The notes: generated by a model not told the origin, from the letters alone. Counted from the stretch's first letter, positions 38,001-54,300 are shown. The stretch is DNA of 64,000 nucleotides from Eremophila alpestris peregrina (GCA_009792885.1 WMCF01000015.1:6868300-6932299), one strand, 5' to 3'. Program-made: numbers and translations.

Positions 38001-41000
38001 AGGAGGAAACATCATAAAAAACCACTGCATCTTTATTTGCAGGAATATATGGCACTTCAGATACTCAACTTTCAGTTCTTAGATGGAATTCTGAGTGCCT
38101 ACAGAGATGTAACTTCTTTTCATGTTCTAGACCAGGCAGGTGCATCAGCAGCCCAAACCTCCAGGCCACTCTGGTTCACTGTTTTTTTCTTATAGTCCTT
38201 GTTATTTCTCTGCTTATAAATTGGAATCTGTAATATAAGTGCATCTCCATCCACTACTGATTTCCACATGTATTGCTATATTTTTATCCATGCAGTCAAA
38301 TTATAATAGTTTATGAATGTACAAAAGATTAAATTAATAAAATTATTTCTGTTATCGAGTTTTATAACGCTAATCATCATACTAAATGCAAACCTTCTGT
38401 GTGTAGTGTCTGGTGGCTCTATTTATGCTCTATTTATTGAGTTCTCTTCTGTCAGTTGTTTCATCATAATTTTTACTATTAACTTGCCCACAAAGATAAT
38501 AACTTTTTATATCAATTATCTGAAGTTCAGAACAAAAATAACCCTTCAATGTAGCAACAGTAAGAGCAACTCCAAAGTAAATGAGAGATCAAAGATAGGG
38601 AAGGAGAGAGGAGAAAGGAGGGAAGAGAGAAAGTAAACAATGTAGAATAAACTACTCAGTATTTTCAGTTAGTGGCAACAGTTTTTTAAACTACTTCTAG
38701 TCTTCTATTGATAAGCATAAGAACTTCAAACTACTTTCATATTTTGTTGTTTTTTTAATAACAAAAGCTTCAATTAATAATTGTTTGTTAATCAACAATG
38801 TTTTTGCCAACATATTTGATTATGATTAATCCTCCTGAATAAAGTTTTTGCATATCTTGACTCTGGTATTTTAATTTAGAAGGTTAATGACCTTTATTTG
38901 AAAAGTAATAGTCTTTAAGAGGGTAGAAATTTAGATGAAAGTGAATGCTTCTGTACACTTTTCATCAGAGATGTAAATGGAATTTATGAAAACTGCTATA
39001 AAAGGAATTGAAGAGGAAAGCCTTAACTTGCAAAATTAAGAACAGTAATTGTATCAGTAAGAATTCTTCATGTTCCTTTTGCACCCAGTGCTTTCATTTT
39101 AGTCAGTAAGGACTAAAAATGAAGTAAAGCATATGCTTCTTAAAAAGAAAAAAGAAAAGTCTTAAATGATTCACCCATATGTTATAGGAGAGAATTAAAA
39201 TGCACAATAATCTTGAAAAGAGTAAAAGACCTTTGACAAAAATGAATATGGAATAGTGCAACTTGCTATCCTGTCACAACAATAATCAGCAGGGATGTGA
39301 AGTAGGATCAAATGTCTAGATGGCATTCTTCAGAAGTGTTGCACTTACTAAAGAGCAAGTAAAATATGAATCAAGTATTCCATACTGCTGCTAAAATTTA
39401 ATCAGAGGAGTAGATGAACAGACACATAGCCTGTGAAAAAAGAATTCCTATTCTCTGATTTGTTTGGGTAGAGTGTCAGCTCTACTGTATTGTCCAGAAC
39501 AATCAAGAAATGCGTGGATTGTTTGAAGAAATTCCAGGTTAAAAAAAAAAAAAAGAAGTTACTATCATTTTAAGAAACATGTTGTACCAAGAAAAGATTA
39601 TCACAAGAAAGAAATGTTTGTATTTTTTTAAATACCACACAGGTTTCGTGGTAGTGGTGTGGACTCTTTAATATCTGGGATTATAAGATTATAATAAACT
39701 AGACAAACTTCTGTCAATCATGACATGTTTAGACATGACAGTCTTTTTGCCTTGAAGAAAGAAGCACATTCAATAAATTCTCACAGACTGTCAGTATCTT
39801 TCTAGAAAAAGGTTGCCTGAAGATGCTGACAAAGATTTAAAAAAAATCTAGCCTTTTGTATGGGGACTAGAAGTTTTTTATCATTCTGTTTTTACAACAG
39901 TCATTGAATATATCTTCAAAAGCTTAGTGTTCAAAGAAATTCCACTAATTGAAAGTGAATGCCAGTACTATTATTTGTGGGGGGTTTGTTTTGTTTATTT
40001 GTTTTCCAGGATTTTTTTGGTTTGTTTGTGTTTTTTTAAGACAGAACACTGAAGCAAAAAATAATTGCATGGGGAAATTATAAACTGAAACTATTTGGAG
40101 TCTCAGTCCCCAAAGGCAAGATCCTAAATCTCCATCAAGTAAATGTTATAGTAAAATAAATTTATCCACAGGACTCATTAAAAAAAAAAAAAGTTTAAGT
40201 ACATAATGAAACCTTTTGGTTTTAGTTCATCAAACTGTAACTCTAATTATGTGAAATTCAGTGTGTTCCTTTTTGTTCACAAGCTTCATTGTTATCCCCC
40301 CCAATTGTACCACTCCATGTCATATTTCTCATTATATTATCTTAAAAATATTGTGGAAAATATAATTAAGTTTATTGCTTCCAGATAATGAATTAGATAC
40401 AAAATAAAAACTTGAAAGCAATTTTGTATGGTTTCCTAAGAGCTCGAAACAATGGCTAGTGCTGTCTCTCTCACCACCATGAAAGCTGATTTCTCTTAGG
40501 GTGACACTGTTTTCATGACAGGCTTCAAACATTACTAAAACTGAGAGTTGAAATAAGATCTTTTTATGTGTAAGACTCTTAATCCTCTCTTAATAAAAAA
40601 GTACACATCATTAAGATTATAATGCATAGAATGAGACATGGTTATCTAGTCAAGGAAATTTCTGTTTGAAGTGTCCCATTTCCTTTGTAGTGGTGACTGG
40701 AAATGTAGCAAAAAAGAGGCAGTGAGTAATTAGGAAAGGAAGGAATGTGAGTTATCTTATGAACTCTGATGTAAGAGGCTTACTTCAGAAGGAGAAATTC
40801 ATTGGAAGGTTTATTTCCAAATTTTGGTGATTAAGAAATGATACAGATGTTTCTTAAATCTTTGGTCTGCTGTTGAAATTAATTCCTTTGTGCATGACAC
40901 AAGAACGTTTTGAAAAGATTAGCCAAAAAAAAAAAAAAAAAGGATACATAAACCTAGAAAAATTGTGAGCATAATTAATCTCAAATGAAATTTGGAAAGT

Positions 41001-42287
41001 AACCTTTTTCTTTTTTTTCCCCCCAGCAATCTAAGTGTTCTTTTACAATAGAGATGTGTCCAGAGATATGCATGTTATTTTGCAAGGTGAAGTCAAATAA
41101 CAACTCTCTTCAGGGGCTTATTTTTCTCTCTTGCCTTTTTGTGTAGTCCAAACAGAACCACCTATGATTATTGTAGTGTAGGAAAAGCTCAATATACTTC
41201 AGGGTCTTTGCTTAGCTTGACTTTTTATGTTGGCATATGAAAACAGAAGTTGAACAAAATAATGCAATCCAACAGATGGTTTGTGCATTCTGCTACAAGG
41301 AGATGAAAGATTCTCTCTGTAGTGTATGCATTGTCTGCTAAAAGTCTTCAAGAAAGTATGATTATGGCCTAAATTGAGCAGAAAAATATCAGTATGTCTT
41401 TTTTAAAAATCTTTGTTAAATGGTGAGGAATCTACATATTTCAACATATGTGCAGTTGTATGTTTCTGTGATTTACAGAATATAGATATTAGATACGTAG
41501 ATGTAGTTAAGATAAACTAGAAGAATGCTAATTTCTGGAAGTATTGCTGCCTCTCTCTGCAAATGTCATGTTTTGACTATCTGTTGCAAACTTTGCTGTC
41601 GGCCACAACATTCTAATGAAACTGCTATATCTATATGCTTGAACACATTGAAATAACAAGTAGATGGGTCTCACTTTCCTTGCTGAATTGTATGATTTCT
41701 TGTTTTATATATATTTTTCATTGTTTAATCCAAAATTTCCTGGAGAAAATACAGATAGTAATATTGGCTTCTTTATAATTTGGAAAAAACCCAACTAAAT
41801 TGGAAGAAAGTGTGATGGAGCTCAGAAAAGCACAATTCCCTTTTGTGAGCAGGTGGAATTTTACTTACCTGATTCCTTACCATTACCATAAAAAGCAATC
41901 TATCTGTTAGAAAACAAATACTAGCATCGTATCAGAGTAAGCAGCAGTTGTAATTACTCTCCACTTTTGTAAAGGTTTTTCTCTTCAGGAGCAGAGTTTT
42001 GTCTAAAAATGTCTAAAAAATATGCCAAACACAAACTTTATGGAATGTACAGTAGACAATTTTAAGAATAACAAAACTCACTCTAAAGATTATCTAATTT
42101 AAAGATAAATTATCTTTCAAGACCAGGTATTCTTAATGACTATTCATGTAAATATGTTGCATGCCTTGTCTTTGCTGTGCAGTATTTCAGAAAATCTTGT
42201 CAGGTTATGGGTATTTTTGCTATAACCTTTGTCTTCCAATCCCTGATTTCCTTTATCTAATGCTAATTCATATAAGAATGTCTGATA

Positions 42288-42333
42288 AGTCCGTGTAGCA
42301 AATGATTACATTAAATTAGTCCATGTAGCAAAT
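42288..42333 (+). repeat. Short direct repeat with 30-bp spacing
   Basis: 'agtccgtgtagcaaat' at 42288-42303 recurs as 'agtccatgtagcaaat' at 42318-42333 (15 of 16 identical). It is probably a small local duplication; no function is visible. Confidence 0.7.
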
Positions 42334-45300
42334 TTATTTCGTCTTGTTTGAAAATTAATGGAAACCAAAGTATGTTGAAAGTAGGAACAAATAATTCCTG
42401 TGTGTACAATTTGATCATTCTATTCTAATTTAATTTACTGTGAATGCAAGGGTCAGTCAAAAAAATTTGTTTCTTTTCTGTACAGAAAGGAAGGATGAAC
42501 ATGAATTTTCCATAAAAATATTTTTGGGATAAAATACTGTTTTATAAAGAAATAGTGGGAAGGAGTTATTCCACTGCTACCATTTATTGATTGAAATTAA
42601 TAATTAAGACTTCCAGAATTACTACAACTTTCTATATGGCATATAAAAAAAAATCCCAGTCTCATTTAAATAAAAAACAAAAATTTCACAGATCATAATT
42701 AGATAGCTAGAAAGCCTAAAGAGTATAATAAGAACTAGTACTAAATTATCCAAGTTATACATTGGATTGAGCTGATAAGGGCTTTTTATTCTGTAATTTT
42801 TGCATTCTGGTTCATGAAATCATCAAGGTTCTGACTGCATTGTTAAAATAAGGGAAAATTACTTATCTCAAAATCCCATCAAATGGTTCAAGAGATGATA
42901 TCAAATGTAATGGAAGAAAAAGGAAAATATATTTTCATATTAATGCTCAGATCACAGATCGTATTTTGGGGAATTTGGCAACCACGTACATGTTTTTAAA
43001 TTGTGTACTTTTTTCTGAGCACATAAATTCTTTCCTGTGAATAGTTATCTCACTTAAGTAATCTTTTGGGTTTTAGAGTCTCCTGTGTTTATATAGACAT
43101 GCTATATGATTGAGAATGGACAAGTAATAAGTAACATAAGTAATAAGTTTTGCATGGATGAACTTCAAAGTATTCCATGTCTTTTGAAGAAATATGCTAA
43201 ACTAGTCTTATATTTAAGTTTATAATTTATTATCAGCATAATATTTCAGTCTTATTTTCCATTACTGCTGATAACTACTCAGTAAGACGTAGTGCCAAAA
43301 GGAAATGAGCCATAGCAATCTTATGTAAAGGAAATATTTTTGTTAAAAGCATAATAGAGGCAGAAAAAACCCAATATTATTCTTCTGCTAAACCTTTTGT
43401 CACATGCTTTATGACCTTTCCAAATGACATTTCATTTTAAATCCCCACATTGTATAGAAACTAATTTCTGAGATTAAAGAAACATTACTAAAGTTTTTTA
43501 ATTAGAAAATTTAGGGGAAATGGCATACAAACCAGAGGAACCAGCTTTTAGTAAACCTCCCCTGACTACTGTAACTTTTCTTGCTATTACTTTTGTATAA
43601 TGGATTTCTAGGCCAAAAACACTTAAACAACTTATCCAAATTTTCTTTGCTAAAACTGCAGGCAGTAAGCTTTGATGATCCTTTTTCAGCCTTGTTTTTC
43701 CAGTGGTAACATTAGTTTCTTCAATTTAATTTTACCTACCTGAAAGAAAGGCACCTAGTTCAGTAGTCCTATATTCAATATAATGTACTCAGTGTTTGAG
43801 TATAACTTGTCTGAAAAAAGAAGATGTGCATATACTGTACAAGATGAGTCCTCTGTGTGATGAGAGGGAAGCAGGATCACAATTCTTGAGTGAGATCATT
43901 ATTGAGGTAGAATATCTCAATGCATTTTAGCCATTTACATTTAGATTACTTATTTTGGTGTATCTTTCTGTACTCTGTAGTAAATAGAGAAGAAAGACAT
44001 ACTTTAAGCCATGATCCAGCTGATGTATATCAGATGTCTACAGTAGTATGGATTGGATTGTGCTTAAGAAGTGCTTAGATTTCTGTTCTACCCATTCTGT
44101 GTTTCCATAAAGATTGTCCATGAATGGAATAATGAAGAATAGACTGGGGCAAGGCCGAATCTGAATTTTACTCTTATAATGGGCTTAAATTTCTGGGAAG
44201 GCAGCCCAAGCCTCATCATCTTAACCTAAAATGATAAACTGAATAAATTGAAAGAGAATAATTACTTTAAAGGTCAAAATAAAGAATAATTTTTAGCTGC
44301 TGTCTTCTGATACTCAATAAAAGAAGATGTTAGGACAAAAGTGTCACTCAGAAGGTTCTAAAATAGATAGAAAACAAGAATTGCACAGTGCTGCTGAATA
44401 AAATTATATAAACTACTTCGTAACAAAAATTCTACAGATTAGCAAAACAAATGGAATATGAAAATTTCTGTAGTTACTCTTGCAATCGAAAGTGTTATGT
44501 TCCAAGGCACATATTTTTCACCTATAGAGAATTTAGAAAGCCCCCAACTTTTTAACGTTACTGAATCACCTGCTGAACCATGTATTTGAATTATTTTGTG
44601 CTGAAGAGCTGCATATAACAATTTCATACAGATACTGTTGACTTTCTGAATTCAAACAGAATGTTTTCAGATTGAGGCCCAGCCTTAAAGAGTGCCTTAG
44701 GTATTGACAGTTCTGCTACTGGTATCGACTAAAATACTTTTGATGTCTGGTGACCAGTAGCTCCTGATCAAATTTTGAGATTGACCAAGACAAACTAATT
44801 GAAAATTTTGAAAGAAAGTTTCTAACAATTTTGTTTTATCGGCTCTCAGTGGTTATTTTCCCTTTTTTTTTTTTTCTGTTATGCATTGACCAAAAATAAA
44901 TATAGCATGAGAAAGGAGTATCAGAAAAGCATATCCATAAAGCAACAATGCAATAAAATCTGTAGTTTTTTACTTACTGGCAGATACACTTGCTATCTTT
45001 TAAACAGAAATTATCACAAGCTCAACTCCTGTCTTAATATTTCATAACCTTATGCCTTATAAAACTTTAACTCTGATATAAAATTTTAATAGATAGCAGA
45101 AGATGCTGAATAAGAATGTTTTGAAAGGGGTTCTTTCACCCAAAGAAAAAAAGCACTGAAGTAATTGTGAATATTTCATATTGTAAGAACTAGCTTCAAT
45201 GTCAACCTTCATTTTTTTGAGAAAAAAAGTCCATCAAAAGGTTAGTTATAATCTTTGGAAAAGGTTACTTTAGTAATACCAAGCAGGGAAGCATATGAAA

Positions 45301-48300
45301 TGTTTGCAAACCGTTGTGTTTTTAGTATGCATGTTTCTGATGTCAATTAAAAATATCATCACTTAGGGAAAAGTGCATTTTGAAATAAAAATTGGCAAAA
45401 GCTTTATACTCCAGAAAGTATTTTAAAGGGAAACTAATAAGAAGGAAATGATTGATATGTATTTCAGATTGCAGTCTGCAAGCCCATTTTATTCTTGGAG
45501 TTAAATAGTAGCCTTTGAGTTTTTATTCTGACTGTACGATTTTGCTTGGCTTCATTGGTTCCTCTAAATTAGACACCAAAATAATGAATGGCAACAAAAT
45601 TTAAGAAAGTCCACTAAGAATCATGCCTGAGATCAAGAGTGCTTGGTCACATCTGGATGGGGTAGTCCATTTATGCCAAGTTCTTCCAGCCATAAGTAGG
45701 TTGCTTAAAGCTATATGTGGTGGTACTATATTAATAAATTCTTTGCTAACTAGTATGATTGATGGCTATCCAATGTTTTTGTGCTTTCTATCCTCAGCTC
45801 AGAAATAGCTTCAAGGACTGAACTGAGGGACATTTTGTTTTCAGCTGTCATTTCTTTGCTTCCTTTCCATGCCCCAGTTGCTCTGTAGTTTACAGCACTG
45901 TCAAATATGGGTCACCTTATCACTGACTACACAAGTTGTGACAAGCATTAATGTGAAGGAGAGTTTTATTCAGAATAAAGGAAACAGCTTCTCAAATGAT
46001 CTTTCCTTCTTCTTTTCTCTCACCCTTTTTTCTCCTGATTTTTTTTTCTTCTCATTCCACAGCATTGAGCTGTATTGCTGTCATAGCCTTGTGAAAATAC
46101 TACTTTGTAAAACTGCAAACATGATAAAATTGCTGGTCGTGTCAAATGACTCAAGTCAGTCTTTTCTATTAAGTCCATGTAATGGCTGCAGTATGTACTG
46201 TGCTGTACTGAGGAATTAGAGTATAGCCTCTGCAGGAACTAACCCACCAGTTTTTAACCAGAAGTAAATCAGAAAACGATGAATTGTTTTCTTCTTTAAG
46301 AGTGTCCATAGAGTCTCCACTGTGCATTTTCTGTGGAGGCAACAGTTTCCCAGATTTCTGTAACCTGGTGCACCTTCTCTGTACTGCTTTTTCTTTTATC
46401 AGGTTCTGTTTCTAATTTCATTACATGTAAATTTATGTGGGGGCTTTGAGAAGGTTTGATTCAATAAAATGATATAAAATTGACTCTTCATTTTACATCT
46501 GGAAAGTGTGGACTTTAGAGACATTACCAATAACTGATAGGCATAAGATGCTCAGCATCATCTTAAATGTAAAGTATCTGATTCTGGAGGTGATTATAAG
46601 AAATATTTATTTTAAGTAATATGACTGTGGTGGTGCATTATGCATTCTAGATTACATAGAGACACATACACAAACAGATGAATTTTCTGTTCCCACAAAA
46701 TAAAGATATTAAAAATCTCTCAAAATGAAACTGTGCCTGTATTTTAAAATTCTAATAAAATAATGGTCTTTATTAAGGGAATGCTAAAATAAAGAGGATT
46801 AAAATCAAATTACTGTCATACCACCTTTTTGAGAAGTTAAAGAAAAAAACTCACTGCCAGATCAAAGATTCCAACATCTGACTTAGTAAGCGGCTGCTAG
46901 CATACGTTAAAATAAGGAAAGAGTGTCAAGTGGTTTGCTATATTTATTAAGAAAATAAAACTATCCACAATGAATCCAGAGTTATCTTCTAAGTGATAAT
47001 AGCCAATTTGTAGCCAGTTTAGAGCCTATTGTTTCCTATATGTGGTGATTCTTCCCCAGTCCCCTTGATTCTACGGTTATCAACACTGATTTTAATCTAC
47101 TTTTGTTATCATTCAAACATATTACTCAGTCACTTAGAAGCATGAGGTCTTTCTTATGCCTCTATGACCAGGCTAGATGTGATTATCATCAATAATTTAA
47201 ATAAAATATTTTATATACTCATTTTTCTTGGGTAAATAATTAACAACAAACCCAGCACACATTGTTCAGGGATATTTCTGTGGAGATCTCTTCAGCATGA
47301 AAAATGACCATTCATTTAAATCCTTCTAAATTCCAATCTTTTTGCTGATTATTATTTCATTAAAAATCTTCCTTTAAAACAGGATAGGTTATTCCAAAGG
47401 CACTGAGGAGAGGACTTAACCAAAATTTTATGGGGAAAAAAAAGTATATATTGTTCATATCATAGTCATATTATTGCTGATCCCTTTACATACTAAAACT
47501 TGTGAGCTCAGGATTTCTTTCTTGTAACCCAGTTTGAAACTGTAATTTTTGTATTCAGGTGTATATGAATCATGTTTCTTATCTCGTTTTTATACTAATT
47601 TCTTTGTAATAGAGGTAAGACAATGACTAGATGTCTTCTTGCAGTTAACATCACACCAACAGGTTCTGCCCATTTTTCTGATACCAAAGGTGATTTAGGC
47701 AATAGCTTAAACCACAGAAGATTCCTGTGTATTTCATAGAAAATTTGTGGATGAATAGTAAATTATCCAGACAATTTATTGCTTTCTAATTCATAAATCC
47801 CTTTCTTTAGCAATTTCATTTTGTGACTACTTGTCGTGTTTTGTTTCCAAGTAAAAAGAAGACATCTGGTCAGAGAACCTACATGTGTCCCTCTGTGACT
47901 GAGCTCTATTGGAAATGGAAAAGTAGAAAAGATACTGTAGTGGTTTTGGTGAAAAAAACAAAACAAAACTGAATGAAGCATAGGACTTTACATATTTTCA
48001 AAACCTTGAAAAATGCATGATTTTGTGCAGTTTCTTTGCAGGTATGATTCACTCCTTCAGTGTGTGATATTGCAATATTTCTGCGATCGATTTCTTGTTT
48101 TTTGCTAGAACTGTCTTCTTCATTTCAAGAGAGTCCCGAAAAAAAAGAAAAAGAAAAAAAAAAAAGTAACAGGCATCTAAGAATATGAAACTAAAAGATT
48201 GTTTGGTTTTAGAGCTGTCATTCTGTCAAGCTTTTTGAAAAATGAATGAAAAAATATGAGCTCATAATAATAGAAAAATAGAATTGGGAGGAAGAATTCT

Positions 48301-51300
48301 TTTCCTCTTTTTTCAATAATTTTCCATAATTTTTCAGTATACAAGGCAAAGTTCGAGATATGATAAAGACTTAATTTTTAGTAATAGTTAATACAAAGAT
48401 TAATTTTTGTAGAAATGCACAATTATGAAATTAATTATATTTAATTTCTTTTATCAGATGTTTAGTAATGACTGTTTAAAGCTCAGCAAATAGCCTTCTG
48501 GCTTTGTTAGTACAAGGAGATAATGTGACATCTCACACATAGATCATTTGATGCTCAGTGAAGCTCATTTGAGCTACTTAAGGTTTACCATTTATTTGGG
48601 AAAAGGATTAGCTTCCTCATTACATTGCTCATATATAACAAAGCATACTTGGGAAGGAAGGGCAGAGGGAAGGAAAACCAGAGTAATTTAAATGCTATTT
48701 AAATGTTCTCAGCATTTGGTTATTCTCCACATGAAAGGTCTCCTGAAGTACACTATTGCCTGAGATAAAGGTCAAAGTTCTGGAGACAATCCAAGCCCAG
48801 GACATACATGGGAACATGAGCCTGCCTGTTACTGACTAGGCTGGGTGTCTAAACTCTCTGGGTTCTGGGATTTTTGGTTGGTTGGCTGGTTTTTATTTAT
48901 TTAACTTCCAAGTTCCTTAGCAGAAAGTAATCTGCTTTAATGCTGGAATTCTGATAAATACTACTATATAATCACATTACCTCTTGAGTATTCCGGAAGC
49001 TTCTGATTATGCAGAAAAATAATATGAGATAGAGTTTTCCCCTTTTGAAGAAGTCAGTTCAAGTAGTTTGTTTATTAATCTTTCAGTGTCTATGTTTGTA
49101 CTGTACTTTAACTGATAAATAATTGCAGACTCACAAGAACTTGAAATATGATGGTGAATTACGTTGCTAATGAATTCTGTGCCCAAAATTTTCCTGTGAA
49201 AATTTTAGGCAGATAGAAGTCAAAAATAATACTTCAATAAAATTCAGTCACGTACATTGTAATTTTATATCTTTTTTCAGGAAATTTTGAACATATCTCT
49301 GAATTACTTGTGAAAGATTGTCTTTATTCTTTAAAGGATTTTTTTAAAAGTATTTGTGCTGACTAAAGGATTACAAAGGTCTTCATAAACTTAATAGGCT
49401 AGATTAAAAGCATAGTTAGGGAATTATGTAATCACACCTAATTTCCTGCTCACTTCTAAATGCACCTACTGGGAAAAATTCAGAGTAACTTACAGCAGAC
49501 AGCTAACATGAAGCACAGCCAAATCTCATTAACAAATATTTTTTAGATTAGTTGTATACAGATATGTATGCATATATATACACATACATACATGATCAAA
49601 ATGAACCTTTTTGTTTAGTGGCAACTCTGTATGGGAGATAAGCTTGGATGTTGTTACAGTAATCATTCACTTCTGCACTCTAATGATCATTCCTCCCCCA
49701 CCAAGGAGTGCTGCAGAACTGGGGAAGAGGAGATTAAATAACTCCATACAGTCCTCTGGAGAATACCAGAAAGGTCAATCATATCCCATGACACATAACC
49801 TGAAAAAAAAATTAATCAGTTTTATTTATTTATTATTAATCAGTATTATGTCGTGCAGTAATACTGTGAATTATTTCTATAATTGACAAAAAGAATACAA
49901 CATTCAATGCAAAAGTTCCCAGCCTTACAGAGTTTTGAATTAAGAACTCATCTCTCGGAAGACTTACTTATTTCAAAAGAGCATGTGTTGTTATTTCAAA
50001 ATAAATTCAATGTGTTAAAATTTTATTTTAAGAATAAGATATATATAAAACATTAGAAAAGATGTTTCTTTTTTGTTTGCAAAACTTGATATCAATATGT
50101 TTTACTGAACATATGAAAATAATGTAAAATGTTTATATCATTAAGAATTTATGACCTTTTTATTTGTGATTTAAATTAACTAATAAATCAAAATGTTTGC
50201 AAATAGCATGCCACTTGTTTTGACTCTCAGAAAGATACTATTCTATGAATTTGTGCCAGCCCTGCAGTGCTATTAAAAGTACCATCTTGACTTCAATCTG
50301 AGAAACGTTATGTTACCTCTACAATAGTTCAAGTTTTAATATAGTTTTAAGTTATTTATTCTATATGAACTGGTGAAATTTAAATAAGAATGTATTTGCC
50401 TTCCTTAATGAGATCTTACATTAACAGTATCTTCATTTCAGTTGCTCTTCAACATGTAGGAAAAAACAAACACCTATCAATTATTTCTTCTAAATAAGAT
50501 TTTACAAAACAGCAATAATGTTTTCATTCTTGAAAATTTTATTTGCAACTTCTGACTAAAGAATTGAAGAAGCCAGTCCTCTTCCTTCATAGAAAGTTTA
50601 CACAACAGTAGAGTTAAAAAGGGAACAAATAATTGAGAGTTTATGTTTTTTAAATAGCTACTAATGTTCAGAATGCTCTGTAAACAAAACCAGGATAAGG
50701 ATTCACCAGAAAGGCCTCATAAATACACAATCTAGAGTCCTTATTCTATAAAGTACTACAAGCTGTTTGTTAGAAGTTATCAGTGTTATCAATAAGTCAG
50801 GTAAAATGTGTGTGTGCTCCAGGACGATAAGCGCTGTTGGTTTTCCTTATGCTGCTAGATAGGGAAGTGAGAGCAAAAGATGTTTCTCTCTATGTATCTC
50901 CCCACTGCAACAGCCCATAATGGCCCTTAGCCTTGCCCAAGCCCACTCTGGCTTTGGGCATCTAGCTGAGGCAAAAAAAGTGAAGAATACAAGAACTTGC
51001 CATAATGGTACTAGAAAAAAGTCTTTCCAGGTAATCCAGCACATTTTCGCTCCATTACAGCAGCTCACTCAGTGTGGTAAGTGGAGCCATTCCTCATTAG
51101 CACCTTCAGCTTTGTGACTCCTTCAAAGGGAGGCAAGGGAAAAATAAGGGAACATGGGGTAGTGCTGTAAAAGGTACAGAATCAGTCTCTCTTGATGGAG
51201 GTCAGGGTAGACTGAGAAGTTGCTCCCAGCAGACGCCTCCTGGTCTATGCACTCTAAGGAGTTGCTCTCAGGTCAGTATTAGGCCATGATATGTGGAGTC

Positions 51301-54300
51301 CTGCTTGAAGGAAACATAGTTGCATTCTTCCATGAGTCCAAGATTATTCCAGAAAATTAGATTTGCTGTGGTGTTAAATCTTCTTGTAGTCTTCTCTTGC
51401 TATCTTTCCTTTGTTCTACCTTCACATGAGCTTATGACATGAGCATTAAAGGAAGGTGCAAGTGGAGTTCAATATCAGGCAGATGAAGTGGCATTTAGAA
51501 AGAGCTTTGTTTTTATTACTGACAAAAATCCAAATAGGTATAGATTTTTACATTCTAATTTAAGACCATAAATCTTCTTACCTTTAATGAGACTGTTACT
51601 GTCACTGATTGTTGCAATTTTAAATACCTTTTTGAAAAATGTGTGAGGTTTTAGAAACTCAGGAACAATCATGTATTTTTCTACTAATTAAACTGAACAA
51701 ATTTGGTGTGTCAGCCACATTTAATTGAGAGTTCTGCATGCACACGCATTCAGTACTGCAAAGCTGTCATCCATTAAGATGCTTTTTCTTAATATAATAC
51801 CAGGATAAACTGAGTCAATGTGCCTGAAGTAAACAGGAGTAAAAATATAAAAGCAAATTTATGTCCTCACGCATGAGCATACATAAAGCATTCCAAGGAA
51901 CAACACTCTAAAGAGGCACTCTTTGGAGATGTACTGAAATGTTCCAATGTTATTTCTTGTTTAAAAATGGACTGGCAAAACAAAGTATTTCTAAACTGAA
52001 CAGCAGGCCTGTGGTCACTTAATTGTTACTGAGTTAATAAATCTGAAGTAAATCTAAACTGCCACATATTGGAAATCCTTGAATTAGGGCTGTCCATTAA
52101 TATCTTAAAATTTTCTATGTGTGGATTGAAGCAAGTGAACTCTCCATTCCCTTTCACTGTTTTGTTTGCCTTCAGGATTGTTGATCAATCTATCAATCAG
52201 CAAGTGTTGCAGATACCCCTTTAGAATAAAATTTGTAGCTAAGCTTGTTATCCTTAAGCATTAAGCTAGAATTACACACAGTTGTACTTAGGCAGCTGAA
52301 TGTCAACATGTCAGTCAGGCATCGATCCGTCTAAATCTCTTCAAACATCTCTAGTAAGAGACTTTTAAAGTAGTGTTGCTAATATTTCATTCAACAGAAT
52401 AAAGTACCTAATTTTTTATCTCTATTCTTTCATGTGATTTTTTTTTAGAGCAAAAGAATGCACTTCGTGATTGTGATACAGAGAATATACTTTGGAAGTA
52501 CTCATTTGTTTATCACTCTCAGGAAGTGATGCATTGGAAATCATAATATTGTCATGTGCTTGTTCTAGGAGACAGCTGATGGTTTGTGTGCCACCGTCTA
52601 CCAGCTATACACAAATAACTGCTCAGGATGACAGTTGTGCTACTCCCACTTAGCAGCTTTGGTGGGACCCTCTCAGCTTCAAGAGTGTCTTAAAGAACAT
52701 TGATGAGATGTGAGCAGTTAGGAGAATATTTATCCAATATTTACCCTGTATTTGGTAGCCACTCTTTGTGCCCTAAGCAGTGTCCATAGTTAATGAAATG
52801 AGGAATTCCTTTTTTGCAGGCTTCACACAAATCCAAAGCTCAGAGCTTATATTTCATTGTTTATAATTCCTGTTGCATTGTGGGATGCATGTACTCATCC
52901 ACATAAATGTTGTTGGGTTTGCTTAGTTTATTAAATATATAATCAAGAGGGAGCAGTAGCAATGTAACTATTAAACTCAAGAAATATAACTTTTTTTTTT
53001 TCTTTAATTGTAATGGTCAAAAAAATACCCGATCCACTTCTTTTTTAATGTAATTTTAAATATTTTTACTGGGTTTTCAGGAGCAGTAAAATTTTACTTC
53101 CAACTTCTGACCACTGAACCAAACAGAATTGGAAAAGCCAGTCATTTTACTTTACTTTAGTTCCTGTGATGTAGACATTTGAATGTGGTGGAGCACTTAA
53201 GCACACGTTGTTAAAAGCCAAATAATATATTCAGAGACCTCATAATATCCAAAGGAAATGTCTGTAAATGTCCAGATGAATACTGCTCTAAGCTCCACTG
53301 ACAGCTAAGTTCAGTTTCCCCTGTGTAGATATCTAGTGCCATTTGACGTGCCTTAAGATGCCTGAGACATGTTCCATGGGGTTGACAGGTACTATACTGG
53401 ATCTAGAGGAGATCATTCTTTATGTGACACCTTCTGAAGACCAGAAAAGACAAGTGAGAACATCTTAGATTGCTTCAAGATGCTGAAATGTGGACAGCTG
53501 TACTGATATTTTATAGCATAAAGAATGCTACAGTGACACCTTTATGCTCAAGCCATAAAGACTTTTGCAAGTAAGAAATAATAAATATACAGATTTGTCT
53601 TGTGCTTACTTGGTGAACAAGTGTACTACAGAAAAGATAATTTCATAATCTTTTTACACATTTTACTTATTTCTCTATTTTAAAACAGCGTAATAAGGTG
53701 ATAATTAACATGTTACAAAATACTCGTTTCTTACTTAATACACATGTACAGCAGTTTTTGTTTTTAATATTAAAAAAACAAACCAACAAAAGACCCCCAG
53801 CATATCAAAGAGGAGATAGACTGTACTGTAATTTGGTTTTTACTATTGTAATTTCCTTTCTGGAAAAAAACCCCACAGTTATGAGCCGTACTGTGACTTG
53901 TGATGACATAGCACAACTATAGTATTGAAAAACCAATGTTCCAATAGAGGAATAATAGTTGTTAATAGTGATAATGAAAAGAAAAAAAACATCCTGAAAA
54001 TATTTAAGATTCGTGTATCTACCTGTTTCCATTTATTATTTTCTCACCTGTATTCTAAAATAGAGAGCAGACACGTTATTTAATTTTTGCCGTGTTTGTT
54101 TACATGTTACAAGTTCTTCACTTAAATTGGTGCCTCCATCCTGCAGTTATTCATGCTATATATTCACTACAGATGCCTTGAAATTTCAAATCTAGGGAAC
54201 AACTTCTGTAGATTATTTCACTTTCAAGAGACACTGTACTACAAAAGTTTATTTAATGGGATGCTCATTGACTATGTTCCTTGAAAGAAGGAACTGTCTC

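Noticed and set aside
41019..41026. Strong acceptor-like 'ttttttttccccccag' as the start of KLHL1 exon 2
   Set aside because: The following sequence has no open frame matching a BTB domain in any phase that I can recognise.
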